From the NCBI RefSeq assembly GCF_018255755.1, contig NZ_CP073766.1:8058501-8122500 (forward strand): DNA of 64,000 bases, written 5' to 3'. Each line of letters opens with the position of its first letter. Position 1 is the first letter of the stretch. The stretch is from Chitinophaga sp. HK235 (GTDB lineage Bacteria; Bacteroidota; Bacteroidia; Chitinophagales; Chitinophagaceae). Below, in pieces: positions 23,624 through 33,900 of this stretch. Under the pieces are notes generated by a model. The model saw only the letters and a list, made by a program, of their open reading frames with translations. It made no database searches and was not told the origin of the DNA. A program made the position numbers and the translations under genes.

Positions 23624-25747
23624 CTATATCACAGTTAAGCCGTGGGCACTGATCTTTTCAAGAATATCTTCTTCTCTGTAAGGTTTCATGATATAATCAT
23701 TCAGTCCGCAGTTCATATAGAGGGATATATCTTCATCCATAACGTTACCGGTAATGGCGATGATCGTAATGGTGGCTTTTTTCTTGTCGGGGAGTTGCCG
23801 GATCTGCTGGGTAAAGGCGATGCCATCCATACCGGGCAGATCGATGTCAGTGAGGATCATGTCGAAAGATTCGCGGGCGTATATCTCCAGCGCTTCTTCT
23901 GCGGTGCCGGTGATGGAGTAGGATACCTGAAGCCTGTCCAGCAGCAATGCCAGCAGCTTTTGGTTCAGCACACTGTCTTCTACTACCAGTAGCCTGACAT
24001 TGGCCTGGGATGCTGTGGTTTTGGGAGGAGTATTCACGGGCATGGTAATTTTAACGGTACCGGGTGTCTGAACAACGGCGGGGTACCTGATTTCGAAATA
24101 GAAGGTAGAACCTTTTCCGGGCGTGCTTTTTACATCTATTTTCCCATCATGAAGGTCAATGATTTTTTTTGCGATATGCAGTCCCAGTCCGCTGCCTTTG
24201 GAAATACCGTTGCGGCCCTGGGTAAAGGCATCGAATATTTTGGGCAGTTCATTCGGCGGAATACCGGTGCCGGTATCTTTTACCGATACCTGCAACAGCT
24301 CTCCGTCGCGCAGGTGGGCGGTGACTGTTACCTCGCCTTTGCTGGTATATTTGATGGCATTGGCGATAAGGTTCATCAGTACCTGTTTAAGCCGGAAAAC
24401 GTCGCCATATACCTGTTGGGAAGTAGGGAAGAAGATATTGGACTGCAGCTGCAGTGACTTTATGCCGGCTTGTACCTGCAGACTGGTACAAATCTCTTCT
24501 ATGGCTGTCCGCGGAGAGAATTTCTCCTGTTTTAATAAAGGTCTGCCACCTTCCATCTGCGTGTAGTCGAGGACGTTGTTAACGACAGACAGCAGCATTT
24601 CGGCGGAGTTACGGATGGCGGAAGCGGTTTCTCCGGGTTGTTCCCTTTCCAGCTGGCTGGTGTATCCCAGCACGGAGTGGATAGGGGTGCGGATTTCATG
24701 GCTCATGGTGGTCACGAACTCGCTTTTCTGCCGGGCATATTTCTCAGCTTGTTGTTTGGAGCGGAGCAGGTCCAGATCGTATTTATACAGGCGGATGATG
24801 CCATATATGATGATCGCGGAGAGCAGCAGCAACAGTGGCACTTCCCAGTAGGTATGTTTATCTATACTGTACAGAGAGTGACCGATATCCTGACTCAGCA
24901 GCCAGCGTTTTTTATCGGTTTCCGCCACCATGTTCTGCCGGAGGTTGGTCAGTACCTGCTGCAGGGCGTTAAAGAGGCGCTGATTGGCCATCACCAGTGC
25001 GTACTCCTTACGGTTCAAATTGGCATGGCTCTGGGCCGCGTCCCGCATAAACTGCTGATAGGTGCGTTGCAGTTTTTTCAGTGCTTCATCATTTAATACG
25101 CTGACTTGTTCACGGCTGCTATCATCGGCCCGTTTGATCACCTTTACCTCCTGGTTGTTTTCCCGAACGCGCGATTTGTTGGAGATGGCATCCTTTATCC
25201 TTCCGAAAAGTTTTTTCTTCGGTTGGGCGGTAGAGGTGGAGCTGATGATGGTATCTATCTGTTCACGCCGGGGCAGTTTAATTTTTTTGAGCTCCTGTAT
25301 CACCGGGGGGGCGGCTGTAGTATCCCATTGCTGGGAGAGCTGCAGCAGGGAGTCTACATACAGGCGGGTATGAAGAAACAGCTGGGTTTTCTCTTCCTTG
25401 TCACTCAACAGACGATGTACCTGCTGCTGTTTGCTAACGGTGCCGATAGCAGTGTCGATATGGGCGCTGACAGCCTCCAGGGAAGCTACGTAGGAATGCA
25501 GGAATGCCGGATCGTAAGTGAGTGTGTAAAAACGGAAATCATTGTCTGCTGAATACAATAACTGTACAGCCTTGTCTATATGGCCAGCATCGGTTTTGGT
25601 GGCCACCAGGTCCCTTACACCTGCACTTAACTGATCAGCTGCTCGTTTCCGCAAAAAAATGATCATAAAGAAGGTAACCAGAATGATCACCATCAGAATG
25701 ACTACCGCAAACCGGAAAAAACTTTTTCTTTCGTGGGCGTTATACAT
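23624..25747 (-). CDS. Hybrid sensor histidine kinase with C-terminal receiver domain
   Basis: A membrane kinase of about 707 residues. Two transmembrane segments (about residues 13-33 and 302-322) flank a roughly 270-residue, mostly helical extracytoplasmic region with no recognised sensor fold. Then come HisKA with SHEIRTP (phospho-His near 350), a HATPase domain (NLIANAIKYT, DTGTGIPP, GSGLGLHIAKKI), and a receiver domain with VVED, LTDIDLPGMDG and the MKPY Lys. The frame is open to 25789, but the ATG at 25747 gives a better N-terminus. There is no adjacent DNA-binding regulator, so phosphotransfer must go elsewhere. Confidence 0.88.
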   Translation of the reverse strand: MYNAHERKSFFRFAVVILMVIILVTFFMIIFLRKRAADQLSAGVRDLVATKTDAGHIDKAVQLLYSADNDFRFYTLTYDPAFLHSYVASLEAVSAHIDTAIGTVSKQQQVHRLLSDKEEKTQLFLHTRLYVDSLLQLSQQWDTTAAPPVIQELKKIKLPRREQIDTIISSTSTAQPKKKLFGRIKDAISNKSRVRENNQEVKVIKRADDSSREQVSVLNDEALKKLQRTYQQFMRDAAQSHANLNRKEYALVMANQRLFNALQQVLTNLRQNMVAETDKKRWLLSQDIGHSLYSIDKHTYWEVPLLLLLSAIIIYGIIRLYKYDLDLLRSKQQAEKYARQKSEFVTTMSHEIRTPIHSVLGYTSQLEREQPGETASAIRNSAEMLLSVVNNVLDYTQMEGGRPLLKQEKFSPRTAIEEICTSLQVQAGIKSLQLQSNIFFPTSQQVYGDVFRLKQVLMNLIANAIKYTSKGEVTVTAHLRDGELLQVSVKDTGTGIPPNELPKIFDAFTQGRNGISKGSGLGLHIAKKIIDLHDGKIDVKSTPGKGSTFYFEIRYPAVVQTPGTVKITMPVNTPPKTTASQANVRLLVVEDSVLNQKLLALLLDRLQVSYSITGTAEEALEIYARESFDMILTDIDLPGMDGIAFTQQIRQLPDKKKATITIIAITGNVMDEDISLYMNCGLNDYIMKPYREEDILEKISAHGLTVI

Positions 25748-25996
25748 TATAGCATCGATTGGAAGTTGGCACAAAAGAGTCAATGTCACTCTTCGGCGCC
25801 GTGAAATTAAAGCATTTTCTGTATTGCAGCTAAAAGGGACTTATGATGAATATGCTTATAGATATGTGATTTTAAATAATGGATATATGTATACTAATTA
25901 TATTAGTATTATTGTTTTTTTAAATTCTATTTAGATCTAAATGTAATTTAAAGGTAATTTGTACTTTGTTCCCTGATTCCAAAGAAACAACGTATT

Positions 25997-27214
25997 ATGA
26001 AGAAACATTTGTGGGTGTGGCTTTTTATATGCTTAGGTATACAAACCACCACAGCCCAGGACCCCGGCTATCGTCTGCTAAACGAAAAAAATGTAATACA
26101 GAACAGGAACTTCTACCTGTTTACACTACTGGAACAACTCCCGGCTGTAAACAGGCTGTTGCAGCAGGATACTGCCATGCAGCGCATCAACATCATTTTC
26201 CAGCAGCGCCTGCAGTCCGCCACTGCCTTGCAGGGCCTGTTGCTCGACAAGCCCACCATAGCCCGTTTGGCAGCCTACTGGCCGCAGCTGTTGCAACAGC
26301 ATCCCGCGGTAATGGAAGAGCTGTTGAAACATATGCGCGCCTCCGGTTTCTTCCAGTTGTACGCAGCTGAACCGGATACAGCCATCCTGGCCCGTGCCTG
26401 GAAAGATGCCGCCAGCGGAGTGAACTATATCATCAACGCCTATACGACCAATAAAGGATTCCGTTATCCAAAAATAGATTCAGCTGCTTTTTATGTTTCC
26501 GGTCCCGCCTATCAGCAGGCAATGGGCCAACTGCTGAAAAGCACCAGGCACAAAGACCGCCACAGCACTTTTTTCTTCCAGCCTGCATTACATGCGGCCA
26601 TCGGACTGCTCCTGCTCAATAAACACGATGAATGTGCCCGTTATGAGCCATTGGAGAAAGATAACAGAGAAGCATATACGAAAGCTAAAACAACAGACTG
26701 GAACAAATATACCTACACAGCGCTGCTCATCCCAGGTGCCGGCCCCGGTAATAACGATCCTATCAGTGATGCCGGCAAAAGCCGTTGCCGCATTGGTGCC
26801 GAATTATACCGTAAGGGCAGTGCACCCTTTATTATCGTATCCGGCGGACACGTGCATCCCTATGGTACTCCATACGCCGAAGCGGTGGAAATGAAAAAAT
26901 ATATGGTCAATGAACTCAAAATACCGGCTGATGTTATAATGATAGATCCTTACGCCAGACATACTACTACCAACGTCCGCAATGCCGTGCGCATAGCCTG
27001 GAAGAGCGGAATGCCCCTGCAGAAAAGAATGCTTTGCGTATCGGATGCCCTCCAGACCTATTATGTGGCCAGCAGCACCTTTACCAAACGCTGTCAGGAT
27101 GAACTGGGATATATGCCTGCCGCTGATCTTCAACAGGCAGATCTGTACTACCTGTCTTTCCTGCCAGACATCAAATCCCTGCAGGCAAATGCTATGGACC
27201 CTTTGGACCCGTGA
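25997..27214 (+). CDS. Secreted YdcF/SanA-like (DUF218) protein
   Basis: A 405-residue exported protein with a signal peptide to about residue 20 (QTTTAQ). The N-terminal half is helical and unrecognised. The C-terminal half has the DUF218/YdcF fold: LLIPGAGPGNNDP, FIIVSGGHVHPYGTPYAEA, IDPYARHTTTNVRNA. In relatives this fold is linked to envelope functions and binding of SAM-like ligands. The activity here is unknown. The gene is monocistronic, with a 249-bp AT-rich upstream region shared with the divergent kinase gene. Confidence 0.75.
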   Translation: MKKHLWVWLFICLGIQTTTAQDPGYRLLNEKNVIQNRNFYLFTLLEQLPAVNRLLQQDTAMQRINIIFQQRLQSATALQGLLLDKPTIARLAAYWPQLLQQHPAVMEELLKHMRASGFFQLYAAEPDTAILARAWKDAASGVNYIINAYTTNKGFRYPKIDSAAFYVSGPAYQQAMGQLLKSTRHKDRHSTFFFQPALHAAIGLLLLNKHDECARYEPLEKDNREAYTKAKTTDWNKYTYTALLIPGAGPGNNDPISDAGKSRCRIGAELYRKGSAPFIIVSGGHVHPYGTPYAEAVEMKKYMVNELKIPADVIMIDPYARHTTTNVRNAVRIAWKSGMPLQKRMLCVSDALQTYYVASSTFTKRCQDELGYMPAADLQQADLYYLSFLPDIKSLQANAMDPLDP

Positions 27215-27291
27215 AAAAGTTTTGTTATCTTAAAATATAATCAGCACCTTCTTCGTCTTTCAAACAAATCACACATAAAACAATTAACAAA

Positions 27292-28212
27292 ATGTATACT
27301 ATCCTTGGTGCCGGTGGCGTAATTGCAAACGAGCTGGCCAAAGAACTGGTTGCAAACGGGAAAAAAGTCCGCCTGGTGAGCCGCTCCCCCAAATCTACCG
27401 CCGGTATTACTGACCTGGTCTCTGCAAATATCACAGATGCAGAACAAACCCGTAAAGCCGTAGCCGGTTCTGCAGTGGTATTCCTGACTGCGGGTCTCAA
27501 ATATGACCATAAACTCTGGGCCGCTACCTGGCCCGTTATCATGACCAACGTGATCAATGCCTGTAAAGCCACAGGCGCCAAACTGATCTTTTTCGACAAC
27601 GTATATTCCTACGGGTTAGTCAACGGCCCCATGAAGGAAGATACCCCCTACAATCCCTCCAGCAAAAAGGGCAAGATCCGTGCTGCCATTGCCACCCAGC
27701 TGATGAACGAAGTAAAGGCCGGTAATATCACAGCCACTATCGCCAGAGCAGCCGACTTCTATGGTCCCGGTGCCGACAAAACAGGCTTCCTCAACCTGCT
27801 CATCATCGACAAGTTCAGGAAGAAAAACACCGCAATGTGGTTGGGAAAAGACGATGTCACTCACAGCTACACCTTCACACCGGACGCCGGCAAAGGCCTT
27901 TACCTGCTCTCTCAGGATGATTCCTCCTGGAACCAGGTTTGGCACCTGCCTACTACCAACCCGGCCCCCGACGGAAAAGGTTATATGCGGATGATCGCAC
28001 AACAGATGGGCGTAAAACCAAAGTACCTGAAACTGGGCGGCTTCCTTATCCGTCTCTCCGGCCTCTTCGACAGCACCATCAAGGAACTGGGAGAGATGCT
28101 GTATCAAAATAATTATCCCTACATCTTTGATTCTTCCAAATTCGAAAAACACTTTAACATGAAACCTACTTCCTATGAAGAAGGAATCAAACAGACCATT
28201 CAATTTGAATAG
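27292..28212 (+). CDS. NAD(P)-dependent epimerase/NmrA-like Rossmann protein
   Basis: A 306-residue extended SDR-type protein. The N-terminus reads YTILGAGGVIANELAKEL, a GxGGxxG cofactor loop, followed by VSRSPK, which suggests an NADP preference. Later blocks are FFDNVYSYG, ARAADFYGPGA and HSYTFTPDAGKGLYLL, the usual layout of NAD-dependent epimerase/dehydratase relatives. The Tyr in VYSYG may be the catalytic one, but the Lys is shifted. The substrate is unknown. It stands alone upstream of the SAM riboswitch region. Confidence 0.75.
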   Translation: MYTILGAGGVIANELAKELVANGKKVRLVSRSPKSTAGITDLVSANITDAEQTRKAVAGSAVVFLTAGLKYDHKLWAATWPVIMTNVINACKATGAKLIFFDNVYSYGLVNGPMKEDTPYNPSSKKGKIRAAIATQLMNEVKAGNITATIARAADFYGPGADKTGFLNLLIIDKFRKKNTAMWLGKDDVTHSYTFTPDAGKGLYLLSQDDSSWNQVWHLPTTNPAPDGKGYMRMIAQQMGVKPKYLKLGGFLIRLSGLFDSTIKELGEMLYQNNYPYIFDSSKFEKHFNMKPTSYEEGIKQTIQFE

Positions 28213-28236
28213 TCTACTAAAATTGTAGGAAATAAA

Positions 28237-28267
28237 TTTGGTGGTTTGGATTTCTGTCCTATCTTTG
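28237..28267 (+). promoter_or_regulatory. Bacteroidetes-type promoter for the SAM riboswitch transcript
   Basis: The -33 element TTTG (28237-28240), a 19-nt spacer and the -7 element TATCTTTG (28260-28267) match the Bacteroidetes consensus TTTG-N19-TAnnTTTG. Transcription would begin just before the riboswitch aptamer. Confidence 0.75.
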
Positions 28268-28285
28268 CACCAGTTCTTTTAATTG

Positions 28286-28394
28286 CTTATCAAGAAAGGA
28301 GGAGGGAAATGGCCCGATGATACCTTAGCAACCTTCATTACCACCATAATGAAAGGTGCTGCATCCATCCCGGTGACACACCAGGAAAGATAAG
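28286..28394 (+). ncRNA. SAM-I (S-box) riboswitch aptamer
   Basis: P1 is CTTATC (28286-28291) pairing with GATAAG (28389-28394). The core has GGAGGGAAATGGCCCGATGA, then ACCTTAGCAACC, and AAGGTGCT with TCC before the closing strand. These are the conserved S-box positions, including the kink-turn and J1/2 GATGA. It senses S-adenosylmethionine and sits upstream of a transsulfuration gene, so high SAM should switch expression off through the terminator at 28441-28483. Confidence 0.93.
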
Positions 28395-28440
28395 TCTCTT
28401 CGATTTTGAGATTTTTTTATTTAAATATTTTAATATTTAA

Positions 28441-28483
28441 AATGCAGCGGAGATTACCATAGATCTTCACTGCATTTTTTTTT
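28441..28483 (+). terminator. Riboswitch expression-platform terminator
   Basis: AATGCAG (28441-28447) pairs with CTGCATT (28470-28476). The inner arm GGAGAT/ATCTTC extends the stem, and a run of T follows to 28483. It lies 46 nt after the aptamer and about 100 nt before the start codon, as expected for SAM-induced transcription termination. Between terminator and gene are three copies of AAATGACTAAAT-like sequence (28488-28527). Confidence 0.85.
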
Positions 28484-28586
28484 GTTGAAATGACTAAATA
28501 ACTAAATTCCCAAATGACTAAATCTTGATAGGCTCTTCTTCAGAACTTGTTTTTCATTATTTCATCAAACTAAAAAACAAACAAAG

Positions 28587-29765
28587 ATGAGTACTATCAC
28601 TGAACTGATCCATTCTATTCCCGTAGACCCGCAAACCGGCGCCATTGCTGTGCCTATCTACCAAACCTCTACCTTCGTGCAGGATGCACCAGGTGTCAAT
28701 AAAGGTTATGATTACGCACGCACCAATAACCCTACCCGGGAAACAGCAGAAAAAATTATTGCAGGCCTGGAAGGGGGAGCAGCCGCCTCGGCTTTCTCCA
28801 GCGGCCTCGCCGCCATCGATGCAGTGATCAAACTATTGAAAGCCGGCGATGAAATTGTAGCCGTAGATGATATCTATGGTGGCGCTTTCCGGCTGTTTAA
28901 TAAAGTATATGAGAAATTCGGTATCCGTGTAAAATATGTAGATACAGCGGATACGCAGGCGGTCTTTAACGCCATCACGCCGGCCACCCGCCTGATATGG
29001 CTGGAAACACCCACGAATCCTACGCTGAAGATCTCCGACATCGCGGCTATCGGCCGCATCGCTAAAACGCACAACTGCCTTTTCTGTGTAGACAATACCT
29101 TCGCTTCACCGGTATTGCAACAACCATTACAGCTGGGTGCCGATCTGGTGATACACAGCGCTACCAAATACCTGGGCGGCCATAGTGACCTGATTGCAGG
29201 AGTGGTGGTGTCTAAAACGCCACAGCTGGGAGAGGAGATCAAATTTTATCAAAATGCCTGTGGCGCTATCCTGTCGCCCTTCGACAGCTTTCTGCTGATA
29301 CGTGGCATCGAAACACTGCACCTGCGCGTCAAACAACATTGTAGCAACGCACAGGCCATTGCGGAATACCTGGAGCAACATCCGGCGGTAGACAAAGTAT
29401 TTTATCCCGGTCTGCCTTCTCATCCGGGACATGCGCTCGCAAAGCAACAGAGCAAAGGCTTTGGAGGAATCATCTCCTTTACTTTAAAAGATGATCGCGC
29501 TGCTGCTGCCACTGCTTTTGTGACTGCTACCCATTATTTTAAACTGGCAGAAAGCCTGGGTGGGATCAAAAGCCTACTTTGTCATCCTGCTGAAATGACA
29601 CATAAATCCATCCCCGCAGAAAAAAGAAGGGCTGCCGGGGTAAGCGACAGCCTGATACGTTTATCTGTTGGATTGGAAGAAGCAACCGACCTGCTGGCCG
29701 ACCTTGAACAGGCCTTTAAGAAGTTGCCGCAGCCCGCTTTGGAAGAAAACGCGTTACCAGCATAG
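28587..29765 (+). CDS. Transsulfuration PLP enzyme (cystathionine gamma-synthase or gamma-lyase)
   Basis: A 392-residue Cys/Met metabolism PLP enzyme. The cofactor Lys is K194 in SATKYLGGHSD. Other family blocks are YARTNNPTRE, the SSGLAAI phosphate-binding region, VDNTFASPVLQQP and SLGGIKSLLCHPAEMTH. Control by a SAM-I riboswitch argues for a methionine-biosynthetic cystathionine gamma-synthase (MetB) or O-acylhomoserine sulfhydrylase-type role rather than cysteine-forming gamma-lyase. The motifs alone do not decide. The 3' end overlaps the convergent symporter gene by 50 bp. The last dozen residues are unconserved-looking. Confidence 0.85.
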   Translation: MSTITELIHSIPVDPQTGAIAVPIYQTSTFVQDAPGVNKGYDYARTNNPTRETAEKIIAGLEGGAAASAFSSGLAAIDAVIKLLKAGDEIVAVDDIYGGAFRLFNKVYEKFGIRVKYVDTADTQAVFNAITPATRLIWLETPTNPTLKISDIAAIGRIAKTHNCLFCVDNTFASPVLQQPLQLGADLVIHSATKYLGGHSDLIAGVVVSKTPQLGEEIKFYQNACGAILSPFDSFLLIRGIETLHLRVKQHCSNAQAIAEYLEQHPAVDKVFYPGLPSHPGHALAKQQSKGFGGIISFTLKDDRAAAATAFVTATHYFKLAESLGGIKSLLCHPAEMTHKSIPAEKRRAAGVSDSLIRLSVGLEEATDLLADLEQAFKKLPQPALEENALPA

Positions 29766-30927
29766 CGGCCACATTGTCTCCCGTCGCATTGAGGATGGTA
29801 GCCAGCGGATCTACCAGGGTACCAATCACCATCAGCGGCGGGAGCGCCTCCGGTGGAAACTTATACACAGACATTACCAGCAGCTCTCCGATATAACCAC
29901 CATTGGGGATGCCGCCTTCCACAATACTCACAATCACCGTGATGCCCAGCGCCATTACAATGGTTTCAACATTATCGAACCCTTTGCCGAACATGGAGAA
30001 TACCACGGCCATCTTGATGATGGAGCTGATGCTGGAACCGTCTTTATGTAAGGTGGCACCCAGCGGTACAACTACATTACCAATAGACGGAGGTACGCCC
30101 ATACGGTGCACCGCTTCCAGATTGGCCGGAATAGTAGCGATGCTGCTACCTGTGCCGACAGCCGTCAGGGTAGGGATGATATTGTTTTTCCAGAAAGTCT
30201 GAATGCCTCTGAAACCACCGGCCACAAAGGCATAGAAGCTAAAGCCCACAATAAAATAAACAGTACCGAAACCATAGTAGATGCCTAAAGAATGCGCATA
30301 GGTGCCAAAAAGCTCCGGCCCTACAGTACCCACCTGGTAAGCGAAATACGCGCCCAGGCCCACAGGAGCTACTTTCATCAGCAGTCCCAGGATGTCTTTC
30401 ATGACCTCATTGCCCGAATGCAGGAAACGCCGGAAAGAGGCGCCCCTTTCTCCTGCCCGCATAGCGGCCATACCTGTCAGTACTGAAAAAATGATGAAAG
30501 GCAGCATGTTCCTCCGTGACAGCAGCTCATAAAATTCACTGACCGTCAGCAGCCTTGTCAGCTGGTCACCGAAAGTGCCGGTATTGGCAAGTTCCTCCAT
30601 ATGCACCAGCGTCACCTGCTGATGGATCGGAAATATCCACACGGCCACAATCGTGAAAAATGCCGCTATCAACAGCGTACTCAGAAATACCAGCGACATG
30701 ACTCCCAGCACTTTGCCCAGCCGGTGCGATGCATCGATATGTGCGATCGCTGATGCGATGGCAAAAAATACCAATGGTATCACAGTCGTAAACAACAGAT
30801 TCAGAAAAATATCACCTATCGGTTTGATGATCGCCACTTGTTTGCCCAGTACCAACCCTGCGATAGTACCCGCTATAATACCGCCTAACAGCCATAAAAT
30901 GCCACGGTAATTTTTGATGAATTCCAT
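29716..30927 (-). CDS. Dicarboxylate/amino acid:cation symporter (DAACS family)
   Basis: A 403-residue inner-membrane transporter of the GltP/DctA type, with about eight hydrophobic helices and two re-entrant regions. Typical blocks are NLLFTTVIPLVFFAI near the N-terminus, the serine-rich hairpin GTGSSIATIPANLE, PLGATLHKDGSSI, and the C-terminal DPLATILNATGD. Substrate may be glutamate, aspartate or a C4-dicarboxylate, coupled to H+ or Na+. Its 3' end overlaps the transsulfuration gene on the other strand by 50 bp. It diverges from the GH31 gene. Confidence 0.88.
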   Translation of the reverse strand: MEFIKNYRGILWLLGGIIAGTIAGLVLGKQVAIIKPIGDIFLNLLFTTVIPLVFFAIASAIAHIDASHRLGKVLGVMSLVFLSTLLIAAFFTIVAVWIFPIHQQVTLVHMEELANTGTFGDQLTRLLTVSEFYELLSRRNMLPFIIFSVLTGMAAMRAGERGASFRRFLHSGNEVMKDILGLLMKVAPVGLGAYFAYQVGTVGPELFGTYAHSLGIYYGFGTVYFIVGFSFYAFVAGGFRGIQTFWKNNIIPTLTAVGTGSSIATIPANLEAVHRMGVPPSIGNVVVPLGATLHKDGSSISSIIKMAVVFSMFGKGFDNVETIVMALGITVIVSIVEGGIPNGGYIGELLVMSVYKFPPEALPPLMVIGTLVDPLATILNATGDNVAAMLVTRFLPKRAAATS

Positions 30928-30990
30928 AGAAGGAAATTTATTCTTCCGGAAAACTAGTATTTTTAGCTCACTTATTTTTAAATGTGAACA

Positions 30991-33900
30991 ATGAACAGGA
31001 TTTCGCTGAAACTAATGGCGATAGGGTGCCTGCTGGTAGCCCTTTTCGCCGCTTCCTCCTTTAATGCCTCCGCTCAATACCGGCTCCGGTTTAACGGTGC
31101 CAGCAATTTTGTGGAGCTCAACGGGAAAGATCTCCCACCGCCTTACACCGTGGAATGCCTGGTAAGTCGAAATAAAGTCACTACCTATTCCACACTGCTG
31201 ACAGCCGGTGACTACGAGAGCGGTATCCGCCTCGAACAATATAACAATACCAACAAAATAGGACTGACCCAAAAAGGGAAGTTCGATGTGCTGTTTGATT
31301 ACGAGCTGCCGGTAGGTAAACTAACGCATCTGGCGCTGGTAGCAGATAGCACAGGTACCTCCCTCTATATCGACGGGAAATTTATACAACGGATAGATAA
31401 GAGCATTCCTTTGCCCCGCAACCAGATAGGGCTGGATGCAGACGGTTTTGGTACGCTCAACGCCACGGTAGACGAGCTGCGCATGTGGGATACCACCCTC
31501 GCCCCGCAAGCCATTGCCCGCCTGGCTTTTAAAGCGGTAACAGACAAAGATCCTGCTTATAACCACCTGCTGCATTACTACACCTTCGATGAAGGCAGTG
31601 GCAACGTGGTAAAAGACCATAAGGGCACCCTCAACGGAAAAATATTTCTGGCCACCTACGAAAAAGTCTATCCGCTGGACATCGCCATCACCAATATAGT
31701 GGCGCCGCTCAACGGAAAAGACCACTTCTCTTCCAAAGAGCCGGTCATCATCCGTGTAACCAACCTCGGTACCCGGCCGGTAGCCTCACCAGTGAAAATA
31801 CAGTACACGCTGGGCTACGGCAGCCCGGTTAAAACAGTGACCGTTCCTTTTAATACACAGCCACTGCCACCTTATGCCATCCGGGATATACAGCTCGAAA
31901 CAGCCGACTTGTCTGCCAAAGGCATCTGGCCCCTGGAAGTGAAAGCGATACTGCCCGGCGATGAAAATACCGGCAACAATACACTGTCCACTCACCTGTT
32001 ACTGAAAAAAGTGCCGCTCACCGACATCAAAAAAGTTGCGCAAAAGCCCGGTATCATTGACTTTACACTGGGTAATGCTTTTGTGCAGCTACAATGGGTG
32101 GCAGATGATATATACAGGCTGCAGGTCAACTCCAACGGGAAGTTTGAAGCCGCCACACGAAACGGTATTGTGGTATGGAACGGTGATAAACCGGTATCCT
32201 ATACCTTGAAAGACCGGAAAACATTTTATGAGATCAGCACAGCCCGGGTAACGCTGCATGTCTATAAAGCACCTTTTCGTATAGCCATGTACGATAAAGC
32301 AGGCCAGTTGGTGATGGAAGAAACAGCACCGCTGAGTATGGGAGAATATGCTACGCAGACCCTGCGTCGCGGCCCGCAGGACTACTTTTACGGTGGCGGT
32401 ATGCAGAACGGCAATTTCTCTCACCGCGACAGCATCGTTAATATCCGCAACAACTTCGGCAACTGGGGAGCGAACACTACCTCCAATCCGGCACCGTTTT
32501 TTGTCAGCACTGCCGGTTATGGCATCTTCAGAAATACGTTTAATAAAGGTACTTACGACTTCCGGGATACGGTTGTACTGCAGCATGAAGGCTATTCCCT
32601 GGATGCCTGGTATTTTTACGGGCCTTCGCTGAAGACAGTGCTGGAGCAGTATACACATGTTACCGGCCGTCCTTTTATGGTGCCGCGCTGGGGGCTTGAG
32701 TTTGGTGATGCAGACTGTTACAATAAAAAAGGTGTTACTGGTGATGTAATCAAAAAAGTAGCGGAAAAATACCGCGAACAAAACATACCTGGTGGCTGGA
32801 TACTACCCAACGATGGTTATGGATGTGGCTACCAGGGCCTCGATACCGTGGTGCAGCGTTTGCATCAGCTGGGCTTCTATACCGGCCTGTGGACAGAAAA
32901 CGGAGTAGAAAAAATCAAAGACGAAGTAGGTCGGCTGGGTACCCGTTGCATGAAGCTGGACGTGGCCTGGGTAGGTCCGGGTTATAAATGGGGCCTCGAT
33001 GGCTGCCGCTCTGCATTCAATGGTATCGAGCAAAATGCGGATGCCCGTGGTTTTGTATGGTGTGTGGCCGGCTGGGCTGGTACGCAGCGTTATGCTACTG
33101 TCTGGAGTGGTGATCAGAGCGGCAACTGGGAATACATCCGTTTTCACATCCCTACTGTGATTGGTAGCGGTTTGTCGGGCTTTAACTACGCCACCGGCGA
33201 TGTGGACGGTATTTTTAAAGGCAGCGCTAAAACGTATGTGCGCGATATGCAATGGAAATGTTTCACGCCGGTATATATGGCTATCAGTGGTTGGGCTAAA
33301 GCCAACAAACAACCCTGGGCTTACGGTGAACCCTATACGGCCATCAATCGCAAGTATATGCAGCTGAAGATGCGGCTGACCCCTTATATGTATTCTTACT
33401 GCAGAGAAGCCTATGAAACGGGTACGCCCGTATGCCGGGCCATGGTACTGGAGTATCCGCAGGACCCCGTTACCTGGGGCCGCGAAACCCAATACCAGTT
33501 TATGAGCGGACAATACCTGCTGGTAGCACCTGTTTACAAAGACGAAGAAAAACGCGACAGTATCTATCTGCCGGCAGGGCAGTGGACAGACTATGACAAT
33601 GGTACCGCTTATCAGGGTGGCCGCTGGCTGAACGATTTTGCCGCTCCGCTGGATAAATTGCCGCTGTTTGTAAAACAAGGCGCTATCATTCCTAAATATC
33701 CAGCCATGCTGTATGATGCGGAAAAGCCAAAAGACACGCTCACCCTGGAAATTTATCCTGGTGCTGATGGCCACTTTAAACTGTATGAAGATGATGGTGC
33801 CACGCTGGCTTATAGGAAAGATAACGCCTATGCCTACACGAATATTTCATCCACTACTGCCGGTAAGGAAATACGGATAAAGGTAGCAGCTACTACCGGC

